This document shows positions 38,161-48,764 of a DNA stretch of 64,000 nt, one piece after another. The notes under the pieces are model-generated. The model did no database searches and was not told where the DNA came from. It saw only the letters and a program-made list of their open reading frames with translations. The stretch comes from Piper betle (lineage: Eukaryota; Streptophyta; Magnoliopsida; Piperales; Piperaceae). A program made the position numbers and the translations under genes. Each line of letters opens with the position of its first letter. Within the stretch, counting starts at the first letter, position 1. The stretch is from NCBI GenBank assembly GCA_033002965.1, contig JAURVB010014564.1, forward strand, positions 39,560 to 103,559. The letters are read 5' to 3'.

Positions 38161-39407
38161 TGTAAAACCCTAAAAAAAATAATTAGGTTATTTTATTTAG
38201 GGTTTTGTAAATCTTAGAACGGACCATAAATAATATTTAATTAAATTAATTCTTAAGAATTAATATCATAAATTATCAATTATAACCTTTAGGGTACCAG
38301 TACAATGGTATTTTTGGATGATTTTAGATAAGTTTTATTTATTAAATTTTTAGGATTGGGGGTCGTGAGTGCGATTTGACACCCATTCGCATTAATTCAA
38401 TAGTCAATTTTTTGACTTTTTGTTGTCACAGAAATAGTTAATATAGTTATGTATGATTATGTCTTTTTCTATAAAATTTAATATAGTGAATTTTTGAATT
38501 CTACACATATTCTTCGATATAAAGGACAATTCTATTTATGTTAAATAATAAACATCATCTTGATAGTTTGTGAACACATTGGCTCACAAAGGGAAGGCTT
38601 TATAAAAGTTTCATTCATATTAGGATAGTGTGTCGTACTTCCAGGTGCCTCATCACAATTCTAAGTTCGTATAATTATTTCAAATGTTATATATTCCTAT
38701 TTTGAGAGCCTTGGTCGGCCTGAGCCTACATTCGATCACGATGCCCCGAGTGCAACTGGGGTCAAAGAATTGACTCAGTCTGACACAAGGCAGCACCCTT
38801 AAACTTCTTGAAAGATTAAATACCTACCCCCATGCCAAAAGAGGTGACAGGGCGTAGTGGCACAAGACGACTCATTATTCACTTGTGATACCGAGAGGGT
38901 GAGCCAATGGAAAATATCGATAACTACAGGCGTGGGCTATGTAGTGTGTTTGCACATACATGAGATTGTAGCTGAATAGGGTGGTTGCCCCTCCGGGTAT
39001 AGTAAGAGCTCAGCATAGGCTCATAAGCACTAAAAGGTTTAATTAATGATTTTGTGGAATATATTAACTTGTTTCTTGTAATTAGATAACTTAGTGTTTT
39101 TATCACTAACGTGGAATTGCCTCCGCAGGTGTGAGCATGGAAAGATGGGTAGAGTCGGGACAGGTGGAGGACTCTGTTATTAGACTTTTAATTTTTTCTT
39201 ATATGTTATTATACTTCTAAATTGTTTGCATGGTAGTAGGATTTGGGTTCAGTTCATAGGGCTTATATTAATTCAAGCATTTTTTATATTAAATTTTATC
39301 TCATGATTTTATTTAAAATCTTAAAAATTAATAGAAAATTAATTTATGAGGCACTTAATTTCATATAGTAACATTTGGCTCGTGGCTCGGAACGGGTGAG
39401 TCGTTAA
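38161..39407 (+). mobile_element. Solo LTR-C, 1.25 kb, exact TSD 'aatgg'
   Basis: It begins 'tgtaaaaccctaaaaaaaat' and ends 'ggaacgggtgagtcgttaa' with the last CA lost. The duplication 'aatgg' is exact (38,156-38,160 and 39,408-39,412). The sequence is the reverse complement of the LTRs at 25,292 and 27,032. It inserted into the gag remnant on the opposite strand. Confidence 0.85.
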
Positions 39408-39412
39408 AATGG

Positions 39413-39670
39413 CTTATTCCATTGAGTTTGTTCCACCAAATTCTGATTTCCATGAGTCGGGTTAGCAAAAGTTTGTTCTCCAATATTCTAATTCCCAAAT
39501 TTTTATGGTTAAAGTTCTAAGCCATGGCTTGCCTTTTATCTCTTCTAATGTAAAGGCAAGCCCTTTTTATTTCTAGCTCAAAAAGAAACAATCCATCTGG
39601 TTGGCTCTTTTTCATATATTATTTTTAAAAATTGAGGTTGGTGAGTCGGGTTATTTTTCACAGGGATTAT
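39413..39670. other. Remnant beyond the solo LTR, no gene resolved
   Basis: It should be the N-terminal side of the displaced gag on the minus strand, but I see no clear motif. The junction to the next LTR piece is not sharp. Confidence 0.4.
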
Positions 39671-39679
39671 TTTTCACCA

Positions 39680-40104
39680 TGGTTGGTGAAAAATTGAGGC
39701 TCCAACTAGAGTAAAAGATAATAACTAACTCATAATAAATCTTTAAAAAGTCCAAAGGGAAAAATCCAATAAAATATAATGCACACCATAGCATAACAAT
39801 GACATGTTCTATAACTAAAACCCACCCAAACTACTCTATAACGCATCTTAATGCGGCCTAAAAATAATTCTACGTTCTAATACTAAAATATATAAAAAAC
39901 ATATGGGCAGAATCTGATATTTTCTGATAACTAATCCTGCTTACTAACATTATCATTATATATTTGGCTATACATGACATTTGTGGTTTATAACACACGA
40001 CCGACCTTGCTCATTACGCATGTCCTAAAATTAACTCGATTAAAATAACAGTTGAGCCGATTGGTTCTAACTATAAAGCCCTGACTCGGATCACGGGTTT
40101 TACA
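39680..40104 (-). repeat. LTR-B-type fragment (5' end of the LTR)
   Basis: It aligns with 62,200-62,621: 'agtaaaagataataactaac', 'gacatg', 'ataactaaaacccaccc' and the terminal 'gactcggatcacgggtttta'. It ends at the LTR start (minus-strand TGTAAAACCCG at 40,104). The remaining ~2.4 kb of the LTR is missing. Confidence 0.7.
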
Positions 40105-40841
40105 TATTTAATATTAAATATTAACCCATCATAATTAAGTGTTTATTCTCTCATTAATTAATATATATATTCAATGTTTAATATTAACCCAAAATAATTC
40201 CCACTTAATTATTAACTTGGTATAACCCCGCTCATTTAATTTATCTGATAAAATTAAAAGTAAAAAAATAATTTTTTTCCCCACCGGGAATCTCATAATT
40301 TTTGGCTTGGCTATTTTCAGTGTCATTGGTAAAATGCTTTTGCTAGCAACATTTTGCCCAACACAACTCTCCACGGGAGAATCATTAACTGTGTAAATAG
40401 GCATAATCACACAATTAGGTTATTTACTTTGACCGTAGAATACCAAAAAAACATACTTTGTAATTCCAATAACTTTAAATGATCTATCTAATATTTATGT
40501 AAATAGATTTGATTCAATGTTCCTGAAAAGTGGACGTATCTAGTAACTATATCTAACATGCATGTATTCATGCTGCCAAATAGTCGGTGTAATCTATATA
40601 CTACTAGGACCAACAGATTTCTATAAAGTCAATCACACATTTCTTCTTCAAACCATCAACCAAAAACCTGCATTCGTCATGGATAGAATCTTTTATGTTT
40701 TTTAATCATAATAATTTAACCATGCCTAGAAAACAGAGAATGTTTGTGGTACTATGCTTGATTGCTCTCTTCATCCCTCCTTACGTCAAAACACTCTTTT
40801 GATGACAAGAAACTATGGAGTTTTTCTAATAGTTTTAACGC
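40105..40841. other. AT-rich sequence, nothing recognised
   Basis: No coding signal or repeat boundary found. Confidence 0.4.
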
Positions 40842-42930
40842 TTTCTCAATAGTTCTTTGAACCAAGAGGACCCGTTTATGGGCATGTATGCTTTCAGGAG
40901 TGTCCATGTGATACTTGCTATTACGCTTGTTTGGCCGGTACAGCTGAGGGAAGTCCCTTCATGGGTGCAAAATTGTTAGGTTTGTCCTACATTGGATCGT
41001 GGAGGTTATTGGTGACTTATATATAGGTTAATGGGAAAACCTTATTCCTTAGGTTAACTGTGACATCTATTGCGAGTTTTTTTATTATTTAAAATCCCTT
41101 TCAGGGGCCCGAAAGGCCCAACAGTGGTTTCGGAGCTTGGGTGGCTTGGGTGGGGGCCTAAAGGGCCCAACAAAAATGTTAAGAAAGTTTATGCTGTTGC
41201 ATCCAAGGACCTACAACTCACATTACAACTCACATTACAAATAAGAACACCTACAACTCACATTACTATATCGACTATATCGATTCTTTTACCACTGCGC
41301 AATCAAATAAGAACATAAATTTATCAACTATTATAAATAAGTGAAAAATTAGTACAAAGCCAGCTGTATTTAATGTATGTCATTCGCTTATAAAAATAGT
41401 TGGATGATGAGGGCAATTGTTTAAGTCACAAAAATTTAGCCAGGTCATCTAGATAAATTGATACTAAGCCTTTTTTGGATAATGAGGGCAATTTTGTTTA
41501 AGTCACAAAAATTTAGCTCGGCCATCTAGATGAATTGATACTAAGACTTTTTTTCTAAATAATTCATATAATTTATATGTAATTTTGGAGGCTTTGGTGG
41601 ACATGTAACTAGTGAAATGCACAATTAGGTGGTAAATTATTGCGACATAAAATATTGCAATAGGAAAGTGTTTTATTGTGCATCTCATGTATGGGTATCA
41701 TTCAAGAACATTAAAATGGCTGTGTGGGCCGATGTTGAGATATTCTCGTGTTACTTGCAATCTCTACCGTGTATGATAATTACATCCCAAATTGATTGGT
41801 CGGTGTGAGTTTATCCATGTGGTTTTGCGTTCTTCGAATAGGAATCCATTTTATGAAAGATACTGGCTTTCGTGCTTTGGTAGGCCGTCCAAGATCCTTT
41901 CAATGACCTATATTAAAGGATATGTATATGATCCAATCAATTGTGTAAAGCCTGTGGTAGCAACAAAACTGAAGAAAATATACACAAAAGACTGTTTTTT
42001 TCTATTATATTAGTATTAGTCAGTGACCCGGACTCGGTGAGTCCTTTCTTCTAGTGCCCACCATCGGCCACCATCTTTGGAAGAGGTCTCGAGCTCAACA
42101 CCTATTATATATGGGACATGCTGTAGGCGTAACCCCTTACCTTCTGGATGGAATTGCCACAATATATGGGCAAGTTAACTTTCTTCCTCCGCTAATACTG
42201 TTGTCTGTTGTGAGTACTAAATTCTAGTAGGAGGGTAGATGTGAATGTGTGCACGAAGTTGGTTGTTTTGTTCCATTTAACCAAATAAGATCAGGGACCA
42301 AGAATAATAATTTGTGTTTACATACATGCCTCTCAACTCCTGGAGAGCCGAAAAATAACATCCAAAAAAGAAAAATGTATTAATAAATAAAATATATAAA
42401 TTCGAGTTGAACATTAACAATTAAATGAAATTTATATTTTAGATTTTTAATTTGGATAGATCAATTATATAATTTTTTTAAAATAATAAATAAACAGAAA
42501 TCCTAAACTATGTATATTAAGTAATAAATTTTAATTTGTTAATATAATTATATATATGTAGGTAGAATTCACTAATTTTTTAAAATTTAAATGTAATAAT
42601 AATTGAAATTCTGATACAATTATTATTAACGCAGAATCAATCACAACGAAAGAAAGTCTAAAATAATGAAAGTGATTAAAAAACACCCAACACTCTATTG
42701 TAAGGGGATTCGTAGTATAAGAAATGCTTCCTACGCTTTTGGCGGGACTATAAAACATAATATAAGGAGTAGCAATTATCATAACCATCAGTCTAAAAAA
42801 TAATAAGATTTGCTAATTCAAAACCGGCAATAGAGTATTCCTGTAAGAAAATAAAGTGTACACTAAATGTTTATTATAAATATAGAGTTGAGTGCTCTTT
42901 TCAAAATAAGGTGGAGAAATATAGAGCTAT
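40842..42930 (+). mobile_element. Second copy of the pararetroviral 3' end (TAV tail and 3' region)
   Basis: From 'tttctcaatagttctttgaa' it follows 52,110-53,600 nearly base for base. It includes the Cys-rich reading frame ('CFQECPCDTCYYACLAG', about 40,889-40,940), then 'gtttatgctgttgcatccaa', the 'gtatttaatgtatgtcattc' region, and so on to 'gtggagaaat'. A TRIM interrupts it at 40,974-41,172. About 200 bp present at 52,280-52,490 are missing here and replaced by short 'acaactcacatt' repeats near 41,213-41,265. Extra DNA (about 42,180-42,530) is present only here. The copy begins abruptly, so it is truncated. Confidence 0.8.
40974..41172 (+). mobile_element. Internally deleted TRIM (TRIM-1 family), exact TSD 'aaaat'
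   Basis: A full 150-bp LTR (40,974-41,123, 'tgttaggtttgtcctacatt'...'ggcccaaca') is followed by a degenerate primer site ('tggtttcggagc', 41,125-41,136). About 15 bp later comes only the terminal 20 bp of a second LTR ('ggggcctaaagggcccaaca'). The 5-bp duplication 'aaaat' is exact (40,969-40,973 and 41,173-41,177). The uninterrupted target is seen at 52,240. Confidence 0.9.
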
Positions 42931-43318
42931 GTTGCATTAGATTACGATAATTATTTAGTTTACCTAAATAGTTCCTTAACATTTATTTTAAAACAATTCA
43001 ATCAAGGAAATTCATATTTTTGTTACAATAAAAATATCTAATACATTAATTATCAATCCTAGCATGTTGTGCTAATAATCATCACTTTTAACAATTTAAG
43101 TCAGAGGTAATTATACCTCTTGTCATTGGCAATAGGCAACAACTAAAGTTTTGTCACGTGGCTTGAGACTCAAATTCGGCACCCAGTGGTGTCCGAAGTT
43201 CAATCAGGTTCAACTAGATGAATTCGGCAGAAGATTCGACAATTTTCAATGAATCCAATTTTCTAGCAGTTTCTGGCAGTTTTCCTATGACTTTTCCAGC
43301 GAGACAATCGGGGCTATG
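42931..43318. other. Unassigned sequence between viral copy and LTR
   Basis: No match elsewhere in the window and no coding frame. It could be the upstream part of the viral leader or host DNA. Confidence 0.35.
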
Positions 43319-45047
43319 TGTAATAACCCAAATCCGTTTTACGCTCGCAAACCAAAACGGAATGTCACTTGTCCCTATTAGGTCGGCTAACTAGAACCCA
43401 AGTCATGCGGATTTACTTTTGGCGTCTTAAGATGAAGATACTAATTACTATGCATTGATGAATGCATAGAACCTGGACATTCTACCATATGTCAATCAAT
43501 TCACATACCAAAATAATTTCGATAAAATAAATAAAAATTCCTTAATTAAAATGATAGAGTTTCCCCTAAAAGTATAATTAGGGGCCACCCTGTCAAATCA
43601 ACATGTGCGTATGTATGTATGTATATGTATATACATATATATATATATATATATCAAACATAGATATATATAAAAAATTTTCATTCACACAACATTCTAA
43701 TCTGCTATATAATTATTTTGAAGCTTGAGTCTCAACCCACTTATGCATTCTATTCACATTTCACATTAAATTCTATGTCTTGACCCACTTGTTGTTCATA
43801 TTCAATGTGTAAACATATTTACTAAAACATATATATTCACATCTCATGATTAAAAAATTTTCTACTAAAGAAAATATCATATCACAATATACTATCATAC
43901 CTTGCATTTCATCACATTATTTTCAATATAATGACAACATAAACAAAATATTAACATTCTAATTCTGACAGGTGTGTGCAAGAGACATCACTACTCCTTT
44001 GTCCAGGCTGACACATCCAACTCATGATTGTCACCTATATATATTATACATACATGTCAGTAACAAGCATTACTAGTCAAAAAAATAACATATCAAACTA
44101 GCTATGAGAGGTAACTCTCATATGAAGAAAAACATTCATATACTTCACCAGAACTCTCTGAAGTGCACCTACTAATGAACCACCAGGCTGCAGACCCAAT
44201 AGCATCCCGAATTGACTCCTTTGCTAATGCCTCTTTTGGTATTTTCTCATTTTATTTTCTGGTCCCATTGGACTACTAATATATCATAGGCCCTCTCCTT
44301 TCCTTCATAATTCTCCTAGCCTTAAGCACGAAGGTCGAGTACTCTCAAGAAGTCGCCTTTACTACTGTTTGAACAACAAGTTCCGACATACACTGTACTT
44401 AACAATACTCATAAACCTCCACGTTCTCTGAGTGTGAAGAACTTATACATAAAGTTTTCAGGATCCCTCGGGATTGGAACACCCTCTCACTAATCCAGAG
44501 CCTACTTTGACTGGCACGTGCACCCGCTCATTGAACGTGCAAGTCAATTTTTCCCATTTATCATCTCACTGACTAAAAACTCATTAAAATTATATATATA
44601 GGCTTGGGAAGAGATTTATATAATAGGCCGAAGGCAACTTGTAGTTAATCAAATTTTCGAAATCATACTCGAGGATCTCATCCTCGAGGGTTATTAATCC
44701 GAAAAACTATTCGACTTAATGACGCGGGTTAAGTGGGATCCAATAAAACACCACTTAACCCATCTTACAAATAGTAAAAATAAATCACGATATAATAAAA
44801 TAATAAATCAGGGGTGAGTCCTAAACTGACCTGGCAGAAGCTCCAAGCATGTTTTCGCACCTAGGTGGCGAGCTCCTACTTCGTATCTATACTTCAAAAC
44901 TAAATACTAACTCTCATTCTAATCATGTGATGCATGAATACGATGAAGAACTATATAAAATCACAATCAGTCAAACAAAGAACACAACTAAACATATGCA
45001 ATCATAAATAGTCGAATAGAAGACACATCACAAGACAAGTGAAATTT
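43319..45047 (-). repeat. LTR-B-type fragment (3' part of the LTR), cut at the viral junction
   Basis: It begins 'tgtaataacccaaatccg'. In complement it follows the third and second pieces of the solo LTR-B: 'aggggccaccctgtcaaatc' matches 36,808, 'gcaagtc' and 'ctctcactaatcc' match the 35,9xx area, and 'agaagacacatcacaagaca' matches 32,090. The match stops at 'gtgaaatt' (about 45,047), just before the viral sequence, so either the virus joined here or a deletion did. Confidence 0.7.
43605..43655. repeat. TATG/TA simple repeat
   Basis: 'gtatgtatgtatatg' followed by a TA run within the LTR fragment. Confidence 0.85.
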
Positions 45048-45104
45048 TTATAAAAAAAGAGTAAATTAAAAAATCTCAAATTTTGAGACCCGTCTGAAAA
45101 TCGT

Positions 45105-45116
45105 TGGTATCAGAGC
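45105..45116 (+). promoter_or_regulatory. Viral minus-strand primer site (initiator-Met tRNA)
   Basis: 'tggtatcagagc' matches the Caulimoviridae consensus and marks nucleotide 1 of the conventional genome map. The small ORF downstream is open through it. Confidence 0.88.
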
Positions 45117-45517
45117 AAAGTTCTTTCTTAGGCAATGTTGAGTCTTTAAACTATTTAAAGCTAGAATTAACTCCTAACCAAAAATTAGCTATAAAAATAA
45201 AAGAAAGTAGTCTTTTGTGTAATTTTTGTTATAATAATCATACTCATGATTTACATGGTAATAATGGACAATTAAATAGTATAATAGACTTAATAATAAA
45301 TCTTGGAGAAAATTTGTTACAAGAAAATTTAAAATTATCATATAGTATAGAAGAAATAAATAAACAAAAACTTAAAAACCTAGATTACATAAAAGAATAG
45401 AATAATCTTATTTTAGGAAAACTATCTAATAGTAATATAATAAAATTAGAGCAAGGACTAGAAAAGTTAAAAAATACTGGAATATTAATAAAGAGAGAAT
45501 CTTGGAAATTTTGGTAA
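45117..45517 (+). pseudogene. Viral small ORF A (function unknown)
   Basis: An open frame of ~135 codons directly after the primer site, with one TAG at 45,398. It is Lys/Leu/Asn-rich, with a predicted helical second half ('SIEEINKQKLKNLD'). No true ATG is obvious at its start, so initiation is unclear. Its TAA (45,515-45,517) is followed after one base by the ATG of the next gene (45,519), a close spacing common in this virus family. Small first ORFs occur in several caulimovirid genera; I cannot assign a function. Confidence 0.6.
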
Positions 45518-45518
45518 A

Positions 45519-46193
45519 ATGTCGGTATTTAGAGCATCTCCTCAGTAATATGATGACTCAAGATATGAAGATAGATGAAATTATAGATATAGATAAAAAC
45601 TTGGATCTATATAATAAAAAAAACCATCAGAATTAGATCCTAAGATACTTTATCAATTAGGAACTTTCAATTTTAATACTCAAGTAATAAATACAACTAG
45701 GGAAGTAAGTATAAGCTGTACTGTAACAGAAGTAGTGAATATAGATTTATTCCATCCATAGACTTTAACTAAGATATTAAAAACTAGAAAAACTATTGCT
45801 CATATAGGTCTGGTGGTCATAGGAGTAAAAGGATTAACAAGACAAGGCATAGGAGCTAAAACTTTAATATTAATATATGATGGATGCTGGACAATAGATA
45901 CTAAAAGAGCCATAATAGTAGGAGAAGAAGTAGATATGAATGAAAGGGAAGTTTGTTATATTGTGCCCCTCATTTTCTAAAAAGCATAAAAGATCTAAAA
46001 CACCTTAAAATTGGGGTACAAACTAAAGGATATGAAAATTATTTAGGAGATAATTTGAATCTTAGTATAACAGTATTAGGAAAATTGACGAATTCTACAG
46101 GAACATATTATAATTTTAATATAGAAGGAGTTATACAGTCATTAGCCACTACAGGAGTAAAAATAATAAATCCTATGCAAATTCACGGATAAG
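45519..46193 (+). pseudogene. Movement protein region (30K superfamily), broken
   Basis: The conserved core includes 'HIGLVVIGVKGLTRQGIG' (from about 45,801) followed by 'LILIYDGCW' (about 45,870-45,896). The end region 'IEGVIQSLATTGVKIINP' lies at about 46,122-46,175. The His-Ile-Gly and Leu-Thr-Arg context resembles the movement domain at the head of badnavirus-like polyproteins. Movement proteins of this type modify plasmodesmata (family knowledge). Several stops fall in the first ~30 codons, a TAG lies at 45,759, and the frame shifts near 45,945-45,960. Not functional as it stands. Confidence 0.8.
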
Positions 46194-46203
46194 CATGTCA
46201 ATA

Positions 46204-47890
46204 CAAAAGATAAAATAATAAGACCGGCAAAAAGTATAATATATGAACATGCTAAAGGAGGATACTCCATGAGGTTCACAGAATACTCTACCAAGGTAAA
46301 GGAGGAACAACCTGAAGAACAAGAGGAATTTGCCTTGGTAAATCATGAATATAAATTAGAAAAAATAAAAGATGAAAGAAGCATAGAATGGTATGAAAGA
46401 CAAAACATTCTATTAGAAAGAAAATTAAAGGAAATAATTAGACAAAAAGAAAGAAAAGAAAAACGACAAAGACAATCTACTATAGATAGAATCGAAGTAA
46501 TAGAAGAATTACCTCAAAAATTAAATGAAGATCAATGGTATTGGTATGAATCAGAGAGTGATGATAATGGAGAATCAGAAGATAATCAAATAATGGACCA
46601 ATTTTTAAATGACTGTCAGTAGATATGCCTAAATGATGAAGAGATAGAAATAAGGACTAAAGAATTATTGAACACTAGTATAAGACCAATAAATATAAGG
46701 GAACAGTTTGATGAAATAATTTTAGAAATTTATGCTTTAGGCAAATTAAGACCAGAAGAGATAGAAGAAAGATTAAATGAAAAATACAATTTAGCCATGA
46801 TAGATGATATTGAAAAAGGGAAGATTCCTCTATCTGATTTAGAAAAATCCCCATATCCCGAACCTGATACTGCATATATGATGGCTATAGGTGAATCTTC
46901 TAAAAAACCAAAAAGAGACTTTGAAGAAGTAAGAAGTAGGGGAATAGAGGGAAAAAATGAAAGACCCCCTTGGGAAGAACCTAAATATAAATACCAAGAT
47001 AGTGCTCCAACATATAGTATGGAAGAAGACTTCCAATTGAACAGACCCATAGTGAAGACATGTTAATATTAGAAAAATCATCACCTCAATTATGGCCAGA
47101 TGAAGTAATGATGTGGGAACAAAATGCTATAAAAATTTGGCACATACATTCAAAATCAGAAATGGATCTGTTTAGCTTTCTGGAAACATCTTTAGGAACA
47201 ACTGCCTTAGGGATATGGCAAAGCAAAAGAAAGCTCATCCACAACAAGTAAATGAGGTCGAAACATTAGGAAATAATCCATATAATTTTACAAGTTTTAT
47301 GAGAACGATGATTTTAGGAATAGATCCAGCCAGAGAAAATACTGTAATACAAGATACTGCCATAAGAAATTTAGAATAATTAACAATAAAATCTTTCGAT
47401 TATATAACAACCTTTAGTATAGATTTTGTTTCATTAATAGCTAAAGCTGGAAAAGCCTTTGATGAAGAGCTATGTAATAAATATTATAAAACTACCAGGA
47501 GATTTAGGACGGCAAATACATGAAAAATGGATGGAAGGATACAAAGATGTAGATGGATTAGGAATCGGACCAATAGTGCAATTTACTTACATGTACCTAC
47601 AAGAAAGATGTAAGGAAGTGGCCTTACATGAACAAATTAAAAGACAATCTTATAATTTTTGTCAAAGAGCAATTTATTGACAACAACAATATGGAAGTAA
47701 AAATCCATATTTAAAAAGAAAACGATTAAGAAGATCTACAACTTTTAATAAGGACAGACAATACAATAAAAGAAATAAAACATATGTAAAAAGGATATCG
47801 ACAAGAAAATGCCAGTGTTTCATTTGCGGAAATGAAAATCACTTGGCTAATGCATGTCCTAAAAACAAAATATTAGAGAAAGAGCAGCAT
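46204..47890 (+). pseudogene. Capsid protein region with CCHC zinc knuckle, broken
   Basis: The first part is very acidic and Lys/Glu-rich, with a likely coiled coil ('ERQNILLERKLKEIIRQKER', about 46,398-46,457). A more hydrophobic core follows (about 47,080-47,690: 'WHIHSKSEMDLFSFLE', 'LGIDPARENT'). It ends in a basic stretch and the knuckle C-Q-C-F-I-C-G-N-E-N-H-L-A-N-A-C (47,810-47,857), spacing CxCx2Cx4Hx4C, the nucleic-acid binding motif of the family. At least six stops or frame changes are spread over the region, e.g. after 46,619, 47,063, 47,248 and 47,680. Confidence 0.82.
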
Positions 47891-48069
47891 TAATAGAAAA
47901 TCTAGATGAATATATAGTATCTATAGACTCTGATGATGAATCGGTATATAGTATTATAACAGAATTAAATTATTCAGATGTAAACTCGTCCCAATTTGCT
48001 TTTATAAATGAACGAGAGGAATGTGAAGAGCATAACTGGGAAAGAGGTAAAGGAAGTGATAGTACTCCT

Positions 48070-48150
48070 TGTAGTATATGTACATTATATCCTGAACTAA
48101 GAAGAAGGTATAGGTGTGTTAACTATATGAAGGAAATGTGTTTTATTTGC
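48070..48150 (+). other. Second Cys motif between capsid and protease
   Basis: Spacing C-x2-C-x11-C-x2-Y-x4-C-x2-C. Badnaviruses carry C-x2-C-x11-C-x2-C-x4-C-x2-C at the same place between capsid and protease (family knowledge). Here the fourth Cys is Tyr. It lies upstream of and in frame with the open stretch 48,127-48,516, which continues as a Lys/Glu-rich coiled-coil-like linker. Confidence 0.75.
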
Positions 48151-48490
48151 ATAAAAAAATTATATAATATAGACACGAATCTGAAAACCCCAAAAATAGA
48201 AAAGATAAAGATAGAAGTACTTGATGAAAAAATAGAAAAATTTGAAATAAAAATTAATTATTTAGAACTAAGGATCAACATCTTAGAACAACAATTAGGT
48301 CTAGACAGAATAAATAAAGGGAAAAATATATTAGAAGAAGAAAGTATAAATGAAGAAGAAGAAGTTGCTTATAAGGCTGTTAATTTAGAACAAACTGATG
48401 AAACAATTATACCTATTAAAAATCAATTAAAAACTAATTTAATACAATTAGACAGCAGAATATGGTTAACTAGCACAAATTATATAGATT

Positions 48491-48760
48491 TGGAAGATGA
48501 GATGCCCATTTGCTAGTGAAGGACATCACATTACCCAGGAAGATATTGTGGAAGGAGATATTGTAATTTTCTGGGAGGTTTATGACGAAATATGATTTAT
48601 CTACTATTCATGTTTCACCCACTAATATAAATTCCCATGAATTTCTCTTAGGCTTAAATTTTATTACCTCTAACACAGGAGGCATGTTATTAAATAATAC
48701 TAGCCTTACTATTTTTAAAAATATACATCAATTTCCGACCTATAAGTATAATAAATAATC
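48491..48760 (+). pseudogene. Viral aspartic protease remnant with a 66-bp foreign patch
   Basis: The C-terminal half is recognisable in one frame: 'EFLLGLNFITSNTGG' (about 48,630-48,675), the usual 'LG.NF' segment. The N-terminal half with the catalytic Asp triad is not present. In its place 48,491-48,556 is a 65/66 match to 51,921-51,986 from the TAV end. The patch introduces a TAG (48,514) and ends the upstream frame. Confidence 0.75.
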
Positions 48761-48764
48761 AGAA

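Noticed and set aside
46675..47084. Minus-strand ORFs over the capsid region
   Set aside because: Shadow frames of the A-rich capsid gene, rich in Phe/Leu/Ser, with no motif.
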